A program made the translations under genes and the position numbers. A stretch of 44,479 bases of DNA from Lentihominibacter faecis (GTDB taxonomy: Bacteria; Bacillota; Clostridia; Peptostreptococcales; Anaerovoracaceae). The stretch covers positions 1 to 44,479 of the forward strand of contig NZ_JACRWC010000054.1 in assembly GCF_014306095.1 (NCBI RefSeq), read 5' to 3'. Positions 32,804-40,319 of the stretch are shown piece after piece (the stretch's first letter is position 1; every line of letters begins with the position of its first letter). The notes under the pieces are model-generated. The model had not been told where the DNA came from. It saw only the letters and a program-made list of their open reading frames with translations, and made no database searches.

Positions 32804-33133
32804 ATGGATTATTATCAACTTGGTCAACAAATACGGAAATATCGAAAGGTGCATGGGATGTCCCAGGAGCAGCTGGCAGAAAAAATCGGGATTTCAGTTA
32901 CCCACATGAGCCATATCGAAACGGGCAATACGAAACTGAGTCTTCAGGTTTTTGTGGATATTACAAGGGCTCTTGACATCAGTGCAGACGATTTGCTGTC
33001 AGAATCCACACCGGCTCGCAGAGATCAGTATGCAGATATATTAGCCGTTTTAGATACATGCGGCGTTCAGGAGGTAAAAATCCTGACGGATATGGTCAAG
33101 TCCATGAAAATTTCACTTGATAAATACACCTGA
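32804..33133 (+). CDS. XRE-family transcriptional regulator
   Basis: 109 residues. Residues 5-62 form a Cro/CI-type HTH (LGQQIRKYRKVHGMSQEQLA, EKIGISVTHMSHIETGNTKL). The C-terminal half (about 70-109) is a short helical region, perhaps for dimerisation. The ribosome binding site is weak, which fits a low-level regulator. It overlaps the second AACTGTATGGGC repeat by a few bases and faces away from the TM2 gene, so it may control both. Confidence 0.85.
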   Translation: MDYYQLGQQIRKYRKVHGMSQEQLAEKIGISVTHMSHIETGNTKLSLQVFVDITRALDISADDLLSESTPARRDQYADILAVLDTCGVQEVKILTDMVKSMKISLDKYT

Positions 33134-33182
33134 TGAGGAAAAATCGATCGGTTCCTTGCTGTTATCACCTAAAGGAAAGTAG

Positions 33183-33359
33183 ATGCAGGACATTGTATTC
33201 TGTGAGAGGATATATTGTATGGATGAGGTCCCGTTTCATGAACAGTCTTCCCGATATTTTGGAACAGATCAAAACGCACATAGAGAAAAAGACCCGAAAG
33301 CGTTTGAACAATGGTGTGCTCCCATCAAGGGGAACACACCACAACGCCATCGGGTCTGA
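33183..33359 (+). CDS. Small hypothetical protein (58 residues)
   Basis: Starts MQDIVFCERIYCMDEV and ends with GNTPQRHRV. AAAGGA (33171-33176) is 6 nt before the ATG, and the frame lies 50 nt after the XRE gene, so they could be co-transcribed. No family recognised. The last 70 nt also form a long irregular hairpin (33290-33357: AGACCCGA/TCGGGTCT, GCGTT/AACGC, TGGTGTG/CACACCA). The alternative is a structured RNA or MITE-like end rather than a protein. Confidence 0.35.
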   Translation: MQDIVFCERIYCMDEVPFHEQSSRYFGTDQNAHREKDPKAFEQWCAPIKGNTPQRHRV

Positions 33360-33394
33360 CTTCGTATGGTGCAGTAATCGTAAACAAGAGGGTC

Positions 33395-33937
33395 TTAATA
33401 ATTATACTGGATCGATTCCAGTGACTTTGTTACGGCTTCGTTATCCTGCATGGATTCGCCGATCACCTGAATGAGAACAGGATAATTGTTGGTCACCGTG
33501 TAATAGTATCGGTTAGAATCCTCGTCTAAGAGAACGTATTCCTGATCACCGATCTTGGTTTTGGTATAAGTCTTGTACGAGTTTTTATTCTGGAAATCTG
33601 ACAGAAGCATATCAAGTGTATATTCCTGTCCCTTTACATAAGAAGGATAGCTCAGGCTTGTCTCATCGTCCTTGGAAATGCCGCTGATCAGTACATAGTC
33701 ACCGACACCGTATCCTTCTCCTTCCTTTGCCATAAGAATATCTTCATCGTCGTCTTGCGCCTTTGTGATATAGTCAGGCATATCCAGCGCTTCTACAGAA
33801 ATAGCTCCGCTCGCTGTTGTGACGCGTTCTGCTTTCTTGTCTTTCCCGCTATCGCCGTCCTTGTCGCCACCGCCGCCACAGGCTGCAAGTGAAAATGCAA
33901 ATACCATGGCCAATAAAACAATTAATATTTTTTTCAT
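33395..33937 (-). CDS. Putative lipoprotein
   Basis: 180 residues. Lipobox LAAC with Cys20 after a hydrophobic stretch (KKILIVLLAMVFAFSLAAC), then a Gly/Asp/Lys-rich spacer, so it is a lipid-anchored outer-surface protein. The mature part has no domain I recognise; it is acidic with Tyr-rich strands (YKTYTKTKIGDQEYVLLDED). Convergent with the XRE/small gene pair. Start has AAAGGAGAGG upstream, and TATAAT (minus, near 33980) is a likely -10. Confidence 0.8.
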   Translation of the reverse strand: MKKILIVLLAMVFAFSLAACGGGGDKDGDSGKDKKAERVTTASGAISVEALDMPDYITKAQDDDEDILMAKEGEGYGVGDYVLISGISKDDETSLSYPSYVKGQEYTLDMLLSDFQNKNSYKTYTKTKIGDQEYVLLDEDSNRYYYTVTNNYPVLIQVIGESMQDNEAVTKSLESIQYNY

Positions 33938-34034
33938 GGCTCCTCTCCTTTCGGAATAAACTGAAAACTCTTCTTGGTACTATTATACAGCCTTTTGAGA
34001 GAGGGGTCTATTCCTCAAACGAGTACCTGTAGAG

Positions 34035-35408
34035 CTATTGTGGCTGATGCAGGGCGGCAAGCAGGGCACGTACCTGCGCCAGGGTCAGCCCATAGGTGCG
34101 AGCGATTTTCTCCAGATCGTCATGCTCATATTTGTTGCGGGTTATGCCAAAGCCGGTGGATGTTTTGCTGCGGATCGTACAGTCATCGCCGGTTGTTTTT
34201 AGCTCATGAGCCTTTGATTCTGCCGGCATGTTCGGGGCAGAGACATTTGCCAGCACGTCATCCGGGATCACGGTCTCCGATTCAGTGCGCGACAGGATCC
34301 AGCGCTTTTTTATCGCGCTGCGCACACCCAGGGTGGTGGTATGCTGCAGGATCAGTTTGGTCATTTGCTTCTGGTCAGGGTTCTTGCAAAGGACCGTGAC
34401 CAGCACTCCCGGGCGGCCTTTTTTCATGGTGCATGGGACGGTGAAAGCGTCCAGTGCACCGTTTTGCAGGAAGGTTTCTATGGCAAAGGCGATGTCTTCG
34501 CCGGTCATGTCGTCCACGTTGCATGAGAGTTCGCAGATGGTTTCTGCCTGGTTTTCTGCATAGCTCTCGCCGAGGATCGCGCGCACGCAGTTGGCTGCCG
34601 GGAAGTCTTTGGTCCCCATGCCATAGCCGGTGGACGCCGGGGTCATTAACGGCATCTGATCAAAGCGTGTGACGAAATGTTTCAGCAGGGCCGCTCCCGT
34701 AGGAGTGCAAAGCTCTCCCTGGATGCTGCCGCTGTAAATCGGTATGTCTTTTAGGATATAGGCGGTAGCCGGTGCAGGCACCGGCAGGATCCCATGAGCA
34801 CACTTGACTTGACCGCTTCCAACGTGGATGGGGGATGCGATGATCTGATCCGGTGCCAGCTTGTGGAGAAGCAGGCAGACGGAGGCGATATCGGCGATAG
34901 CATCCATGGTGCCGACTTCATGGAAGTGGATCTCGCTTACCGGTTTGTCGTGAGCTTTGCTTTCGGCTTCCGCGATGAGGCGATAGACCGCCAGGATATC
35001 GGTACGAACGGCTTCCGGAAGTTTCAGGTCGTCGATGATATGATGGATGTCGTGGAGGCTGCGGTGGGAGTGATCATGATGATGGTCGTGGGAGTGGCTG
35101 TGCTGGTGGTCATGGGAGTGGCTGTGCCCATGAGAGTGGTCATGCTGGTGGTCATGGTGACTATGCTCGTGGGAGTGACTGTGCCCGCCTTCTTTCTCCT
35201 CTGTGCCATTTACGGTAATGGTCAGGTGGGTCCCGGTGATACCGCATTTTACGGATGGATCCAGAGAAACGTGAACACCGGGGATCCCGGCTGCATTGAG
35301 CTCCGAGGTAAAAGCATCACGCGCATCATCTGGCAGGAGTTCTGCCAGGGCGGCACCCAGCATATCCCCTGCGGCACCCATGCCGCAGTCTAAATAGAGT
35401 AATTTCAT
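34035..35408 (-). CDS. larC: Nickel-pincer cofactor biosynthesis protein LarC
   Basis: 457 residues from ATG 35408 (MKLLYLDCGMGAAGDMLGAAL), the family start; a longer frame to 35570 is not needed. LarC inserts nickel into the pincer cofactor of lactate racemase in a CTP-dependent step. Conserved parts: EIHFHEVGTMDAIADI, TGYGMGTKDFP, NVDDMTGEDIAFA. A His-rich segment of about 45 residues (HSHSHEHSHHDHQHDHSHGH onwards) lies around residues 75-120, a likely nickel store. Single frame, unlike Lactobacillus plantarum where larC1/larC2 are joined by frameshifting. No larA, larB or larE in the window. A TATAAT -10 is at 35446-35451 (minus). Confidence 0.93.
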   Translation of the reverse strand: MKLLYLDCGMGAAGDMLGAALAELLPDDARDAFTSELNAAGIPGVHVSLDPSVKCGITGTHLTITVNGTEEKEGGHSHSHEHSHHDHQHDHSHGHSHSHDHQHSHSHDHHHDHSHRSLHDIHHIIDDLKLPEAVRTDILAVYRLIAEAESKAHDKPVSEIHFHEVGTMDAIADIASVCLLLHKLAPDQIIASPIHVGSGQVKCAHGILPVPAPATAYILKDIPIYSGSIQGELCTPTGAALLKHFVTRFDQMPLMTPASTGYGMGTKDFPAANCVRAILGESYAENQAETICELSCNVDDMTGEDIAFAIETFLQNGALDAFTVPCTMKKGRPGVLVTVLCKNPDQKQMTKLILQHTTTLGVRSAIKKRWILSRTESETVIPDDVLANVSAPNMPAESKAHELKTTGDDCTIRSKTSTGFGITRNKYEHDDLEKIARTYGLTLAQVRALLAALHQPQ

Positions 35409-35514
35409 AAAAGTAAAATTCCTTTCGTTTTTCGTTGCAGGAGTTATTATAGCAGCTGGCTCTCTCAGAGCAGAATGGATATGACCTGTGCCGGATCCGG
35501 TGTATTCAGGCACA

Positions 35515-36213
35515 TTAGCGCATTTCCTCACTCTCCGGATCCCCATGATCCTCCTGCAAAAGTTTTGCATAATAGGTTTTGATCTGATAAAGTGCGGCGA
35601 CCGGGTTGTGTCCCAGCACGCGATCTTTCGTCACCAAAGTGGTGCACAAAGCATCCGAATACTTGTAAAACAGGCTGTCGTGACCTACGCAAAGGCCGAC
35701 AACTACGTTGAGCTGGGTTTTTTCGGCATTCAAAAGTTTTGCCTGAAGGATCGGATTGCACATATTCATACCGACATCTTCGCAGGCGGCGTCGATGCCC
35801 ACAGAAGTTTTTCGCTGGGCGCCGACTTTGCAGCCAAAGCCAGTGACTTCAAATCCGTGGCTCCGGAATATAGTGGCTGCGGCACGAGCTTCTGTGATCA
35901 GACCGACACAGGTGGCGATACCCAGCTTTTTAAAGCCCATTTTCTTTGCAAATTCTGCTATTTCTTCGACGCGGGTCATTTTGCAGTAATTCTCGTATTC
36001 CACCTGGGCGGACATGCGGGTAACGCGGTTGTTTTCTTCATTTTCCGTATAAAGAGCCATGGCTTCTTCCAGGATAGCGGGATCCAGATCTCTGGTTTTG
36101 CAGAAGGCAGGGAAGGCGCTGGATTCTGCGGAAATAGCCTCCTCAAAAGAGCAGTGATCGCATCCTGCAGAGGCGCAGTCAACACAGGATCGCCGGATGT
36201 TGTTTGTTGTCAT
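35515..36213 (-). CDS. DUF1847 family cysteine-rich protein
   Basis: 232 residues from ATG 36213 (AGGAGG upstream). The N-terminus SCVDCASAGCDHC has closely spaced Cys suited to a metal or Fe-S site. Further Cys are in GIATCVGLITEA, GCKVGAQRK, CEDVGMNMCNP and GLCVGHD. This pattern is the DUF1847 family, found in anaerobes and of unknown function. An extended -10 (TGGTATAAT, minus, near 36248-36256) lies 35 nt upstream. It sits between the metal-linked larC and the aro operon terminator; a redox or metal role is a guess. Confidence 0.8.
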   Translation of the reverse strand: MTTNNIRRSCVDCASAGCDHCSFEEAISAESSAFPAFCKTRDLDPAILEEAMALYTENEENNRVTRMSAQVEYENYCKMTRVEEIAEFAKKMGFKKLGIATCVGLITEARAAATIFRSHGFEVTGFGCKVGAQRKTSVGIDAACEDVGMNMCNPILQAKLLNAEKTQLNVVVGLCVGHDSLFYKYSDALCTTLVTKDRVLGHNPVAALYQIKTYYAKLLQEDHGDPESEEMR

Positions 36214-36263
36214 TGGAAACCTCCTTGTGATGGGTTGTAATACTCGGATTATACCATACGCAG

Positions 36264-36319
36264 CCAAAAAACAAAACAGTTCCGGCTGACTGCCGGAAAG
36301 ACCGGAAGCTGCGGAACTG
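36264..36319 (-). terminator. Terminator of the aromatic amino acid operon
   Basis: Minus strand CAGTTCCG...CGGAACTG with an inner CCGG/CCGG stem, then TTTTGTTTTTTGG. A second stem, GCCGGATCT/AGATCCGGC (36343-36372), lies between it and the aroEK stop. Confidence 0.85.
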
Positions 36320-36410
36320 CTTTGCTTTGCAATATATAACCAGCCGGATCTATGTAGGAGCAAAGATCCGGCGATCATGATCATTATAGCATATCTCCGG
36401 GAATTTAGTG

Positions 36411-37754
36411 TTACAATTTCTCCAGAATATATGTGTTTACCCGTTGGCGCAGTTTTTTGCGGGAGCAGGTATAGTTGTTGCGGAAGGTGATGTCGGCTGC
36501 TGCTTTGTAAAGGGGCATGCGCTGCGCTTCCATTTTTTTTAGTGTTTCGATATTTTGGGAAAGCGGTCTGCCGCGGGTCGGCAGCTTATCAATGGAACGG
36601 GTGATATGCACCAGTGTTCCGTTTTGCCGAAGGGCGTCTACGTTTTCAGGTCGCAGGATCGCTCCGCCGCCAGTGGCGATGATCAGGTTTCGTTCTTTGC
36701 CAAGTTTTTTGCAGATTGCTGATTCCCGGTCGCGGAACCCCGTTTCGCCTTCCTTTTCAAAGATTTCAGGGATAGTCATTTTTGCTTCTTCTTCGATCTT
36801 GGCGTCTGTATCCTGCAAAGTTTTCCCGGTCAGTTCTGCCAGAAACTTCCCGATGAGAGACTTTCCGGTTCCCGGCATGCCGATGAGGACGATGTTGCCC
36901 ATCCGCTGCTTCATGGATTTGATGATACGCTGGTTTTCTTTCTGAAAAGCTCCCGGCGTTCCTAAAAAGTATCCGGCTGCTGCGGTAGCCTGTGCCACCA
37001 GCATAGGAAGGCCATTGGTGTATTTGAGCCCCAGCTTTTCGGCTTCCAGTAGAAGAGCTGTTTTAAACGGGTTGTAGATCACATCGATGACAGCCTGGCA
37101 GCCGGGAAAATCCTTTAGGCGGATCACCTGCTGCATGTTGTTTGGGAAAGTCCCTACCGGTGTGGTATTGACGATCACATCGATAGAGGCTGCGATTTCC
37201 GGCAGCTGGTCGTAGGATACGGTGCTGAGGATCCCGGCATTTTGGAGTTCAGAGCCGGATGGCGGATCCGTTTCCGGGTGGCGGGAAGCGATATAGATCT
37301 TTGCGGCGTTCTGATCCGCCGCAGCCCGGCGGGCCATCAGGGATGTCCCGCCGGTGCCCAGGATCAGAACGCCCTTGCCTTTAAAGTCGATTCCTGCACG
37401 CGATGCCGCGTACAGGAATCCTTCATAATCCGTGTTGTGACCCACCAGGATCTTGTCTTCCTGGCTGATACTTTCCGAGGCTCCGGCCCCTGAAGCGTTT
37501 TTCCAGAACAAAGTATTTACAGCCCCGATCCCGCGAGCCAGATCCGTGACTTCATCGCAAAGAGGGATCACATCCTTCTTATAAGGAATGGTAACGTTGA
37601 GCCCGCGAAAATCGCGGGCATTGATAAAGTCGGGCATCTCATCTTCGGCGAGGCTGAAAAGCTGATATTGATATCGTCCCAGAGCCTCGTGGATCTCTTT
37701 GGAATAACTGTGAACCAGAGTTTTGCCGATGAGTCCGTATTTCTCGTTCGTCAT
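36411..37754 (-). CDS. aroE-aroK: Bifunctional shikimate dehydrogenase / shikimate kinase
   Basis: 447-residue fusion catalysing two shikimate-pathway steps. Residues 1-270 are AroE (SYSKEIHEAL, NVTIPYKK, NADP motif GTGGTSLMARRAA, VNTTPVGTFPN). Residues about 285-447 are AroK (Walker A GMPGTGKSLIGKF, ATGGGAI, lid RGRPLS). Usual bacterial enzymes are separate, and here the order is dehydrogenase then kinase. Both halves keep their key residues. The start codon follows the pheA stop directly, so translation is coupled. Last gene of the operon. Confidence 0.93.
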   Translation of the reverse strand: MTNEKYGLIGKTLVHSYSKEIHEALGRYQYQLFSLAEDEMPDFINARDFRGLNVTIPYKKDVIPLCDEVTDLARGIGAVNTLFWKNASGAGASESISQEDKILVGHNTDYEGFLYAASRAGIDFKGKGVLILGTGGTSLMARRAAADQNAAKIYIASRHPETDPPSGSELQNAGILSTVSYDQLPEIAASIDVIVNTTPVGTFPNNMQQVIRLKDFPGCQAVIDVIYNPFKTALLLEAEKLGLKYTNGLPMLVAQATAAAGYFLGTPGAFQKENQRIIKSMKQRMGNIVLIGMPGTGKSLIGKFLAELTGKTLQDTDAKIEEEAKMTIPEIFEKEGETGFRDRESAICKKLGKERNLIIATGGGAILRPENVDALRQNGTLVHITRSIDKLPTRGRPLSQNIETLKKMEAQRMPLYKAAADITFRNNYTCSRKKLRQRVNTYILEKL

Positions 37755-38906
37755 TTAGATGACCTCCGTGTAACAGCCGAGGAATACGAATGTCTCCGGC
37801 TGGCTTTCCATTTCGGAGAGAAGATTGATCAGTTCAGGCGAGTAGACCGATGCATCCAGATCGAAGTAAAACATGAATTCGAAATCGCTGCCTGGGATCG
37901 GACGGGATTCCAGCTTGGTCAGATTGATGCCCAGCGCTGCGAACTTGGAAATAGCTAGATACAGGGATCTCGGTGTGTGGGGCAGGGAAAGGATCAGGCT
38001 GATCTTATTGGAACCCGGATAGATCTCCATCTTCTTGGAAATGCAGATGAAGCGAGTGTAGTTGTTGTCAGAAAGCTGGATCTGCTTTTTCAGCACGTCC
38101 AGGCCATAAAGGTCAGCGCATTCCTTGGAGCAGATAGCAGCCACATCCTCGCGATCGCTTTCCGCAACCATCTTTGCAGCAATGGCCGTGTTTTCAACGA
38201 CAGTCACTTTCACATCCTTCAGTTCTTTCAGGAAGTCGCCGCACTGTCCGAGCGCCTGTTCGTGGGAGAAGATCTCCTTGACATCGGAGAGGGCAGTTCC
38301 CGGCTTTGCCATCAGATTGTGGCTGATGCGCAGACGGATGCCTTTGGCGATATGGAAGTTGTAGTTCTGCATCAGGTCGTAAACGGCACCGACGGAACCG
38401 TAAGAGCTGTTTTCGATGGGCAGGATCCCGTACTGGCAAAGGCCTTTTTCAACGGCATTGAATACGCCCTCAAAGCTGTTGAAATACATGATGCTCGGCA
38501 CTTCAAAGAGTTTCTCGCAGGCAGCCTGAGAGTAGGATCCTGCAACGCCCTGGCAGGCAACGACTGCCTTTTTCGGGAAGAGGTTTGGTGTTTCTTTCAG
38601 TGCTTCTTCGATGCGGTCAGCCAGGTCGGATCTCTTAGCCATATAGTTGTTCTGGCAGGAACGGCTGGCGTCAAAAATCGTATTGAACAGCAGCCGTGCA
38701 TATCCGTCGAAAGGTTCACCGATCTGTTCGGACACTTTATGCAAAATTTCTTTCTCGCGCTTGTCAGAGAAGACGGGTACTTTGTGACCTTTCTTATACT
38801 TGGCGATTTCCAGGGATTTTTCCATTCTTTCTTTGAACAGGTCGGTCAGCTTTTCATCTATATTGTCTATGTCCTGTCTCATCTGATCTAAATTGATATC
38901 TGTCAT
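37755..38906 (-). CDS. pheA: Bifunctional chorismate mutase / prephenate dehydratase
   Basis: 383 residues from ATG 38906 (GGAGG upstream). Residues about 5-88 are AroQ chorismate mutase (MRQDIDNIDEKLTDLFKERM, EIAKYKKGHKVPV). Residues about 108-285 are prephenate dehydratase, with the catalytic TRF in NNYTRFICISK and GVAGSYSQAA. Residues about 298-375 are the ACT domain, with the ESRP phenylalanine-binding motif. Makes phenylpyruvate from chorismate. Overlaps the aroC stop by ATGA. Confidence 0.95.
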   Translation of the reverse strand: MTDINLDQMRQDIDNIDEKLTDLFKERMEKSLEIAKYKKGHKVPVFSDKREKEILHKVSEQIGEPFDGYARLLFNTIFDASRSCQNNYMAKRSDLADRIEEALKETPNLFPKKAVVACQGVAGSYSQAACEKLFEVPSIMYFNSFEGVFNAVEKGLCQYGILPIENSSYGSVGAVYDLMQNYNFHIAKGIRLRISHNLMAKPGTALSDVKEIFSHEQALGQCGDFLKELKDVKVTVVENTAIAAKMVAESDREDVAAICSKECADLYGLDVLKKQIQLSDNNYTRFICISKKMEIYPGSNKISLILSLPHTPRSLYLAISKFAALGINLTKLESRPIPGSDFEFMFYFDLDASVYSPELINLLSEMESQPETFVFLGCYTEVI

Positions 38907-40120
38907 TTTGTTACCTCCATAATACAGTCTAAAATACCAAGAGCCAGAGCGGCTTCTGTGATAGGAACGGCTCTGACGGCGACGCAAGGGTCGTGCCTGC
39001 CCTTGACGACGAGAGTTTCGTTTTTATGTGCTTCCAGATCCACCGAATCCTGCTTCCTGCTGATGGATGGAGTCGGCTTGAAAGCGAGTCGGGCCAGAAG
39101 CGGCATGCCGGTGGTGATGCCTCCCAGGATCCCGCCGTGATAGTTGGTCCTGGTTTTTACTTGCCCGTGATAGTCGTAATAAAAAGGATCATTGTTTTCG
39201 GAGCCACGAAGCTCTGCCGCGTGAAATCCTGCGCCGAATTCGACGCCTTTTACGGCCGGTATGCCGAAGAAGATCGGTGCCAGATAGCTTTCCAGGCCAT
39301 CGTACATAGCCCCGCCGATGCCTCCGGGCAGTCCTGTCGCACACACTTCTACGATGCCGCCCACGGAATCCAGGTCGTTTTTGGCCTGCAAAATGGCTTG
39401 CGCCATTTTTTCTCCGGCTGTTTCGGACAGAACGGGAAACTCCATTTTCTGCAGTTTCACCAGGGTTTCTGCGCTGACGCTGACCGGATCCAGAGGGGTA
39501 TCCTCGATGCCTGCAATGGCGTAAAGATGTGCTCCGATTTCGATGTTTTTTTCTTTTAGCATCTGCAAAGCGATCCCGCCTGCGATGCAGAGGGGTGCTG
39601 TCATACGTGCTGAGAAAGGTCCGCCGCCTGCCATGTTCAGTGTGTCTCCATAGCGAAGCCGCGCTGTGTAGTCAGCGTGACCTGGCCTTGGAACTGCTCG
39701 CAGTCCTTTGTAGTCCCCGGAGCGGGTATCGGTATTGCGGATCTCAAAGGAGATGAGAGGCGCGGTCGTGATAATAACCGGCGCCTCCGCAAGGGCGCCT
39801 GGATTGCCTGCGACCCGGGTGGAATTGCTCGAAGCGAGATTGCCTGTACCGGAATCCGCTTGCTCTGGATCGCCCGCCTGTTCTGGCGGCGTTCCGCCGC
39901 CCCAGGCTGCGATCCCTGCAACAGGGATCGGCAGATCCGGTTCTTTGCGCTTGGTGGCAAAGGGGCTGTTTCCTGGTGCGCGTCGCTGGAGAAAAGCCCG
40001 CAGCTGGTTCATATCGATACGTGTTCCGACCGGGATCCCTTCGATATCGACTCCTATGGCCGGTTCGTGAGATCCGCCCCAGATGGAAACGCGGATGTTT
40101 TTTCCGAAAGTTGATTGCAT
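38903..40120 (-). CDS. aroC: Chorismate synthase
   Basis: 405-residue FMN-dependent lyase that makes chorismate from EPSP. GGSHEPAIGVDIEGIPVG (N-terminus), RPGHADYTARLRYG and GGGPFSARMTAPLCIAGGIA match the family. It carries an unusual insertion at about residues 72-112 (GGGTPPEQAGDPEQADSG onward, Ser/Gly/Pro/Ala rich) between conserved strands, lengthening the protein beyond the common 360-390. ATG 40120 is preceded by AGAGGAG. The 199-nt gap to aroA contains only GC-rich hairpins. Confidence 0.94.
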   Translation of the reverse strand: MQSTFGKNIRVSIWGGSHEPAIGVDIEGIPVGTRIDMNQLRAFLQRRAPGNSPFATKRKEPDLPIPVAGIAAWGGGTPPEQAGDPEQADSGTGNLASSNSTRVAGNPGALAEAPVIITTAPLISFEIRNTDTRSGDYKGLRAVPRPGHADYTARLRYGDTLNMAGGGPFSARMTAPLCIAGGIALQMLKEKNIEIGAHLYAIAGIEDTPLDPVSVSAETLVKLQKMEFPVLSETAGEKMAQAILQAKNDLDSVGGIVEVCATGLPGGIGGAMYDGLESYLAPIFFGIPAVKGVEFGAGFHAAELRGSENNDPFYYDYHGQVKTRTNYHGGILGGITTGMPLLARLAFKPTPSISRKQDSVDLEAHKNETLVVKGRHDPCVAVRAVPITEAALALGILDCIMEVTK

Positions 40121-40319
40121 GTAGTTGCTCCTCTATAAGTAGTTGAGTGGAAGGCTGCGGCAGGGCTGCCGTGTCGCGATCTGCATGAGGCCGACTTGCT
40201 ATGCTTTACATGACGGCAGAGCTGCCGCCTGAGAGGTCCGGCACAAATGCCATATTGCCGGACCGCTGATCCGGGACAATGATGGTTATCTGCCCGGATC
40301 CTGCCGGGCGGTCTTGATC

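Noticed and set aside
35024..35209. Thr/Met-rich minus-strand frame within larC
   Set aside because: It is the shifted reading of the His-rich repeat codons of larC.
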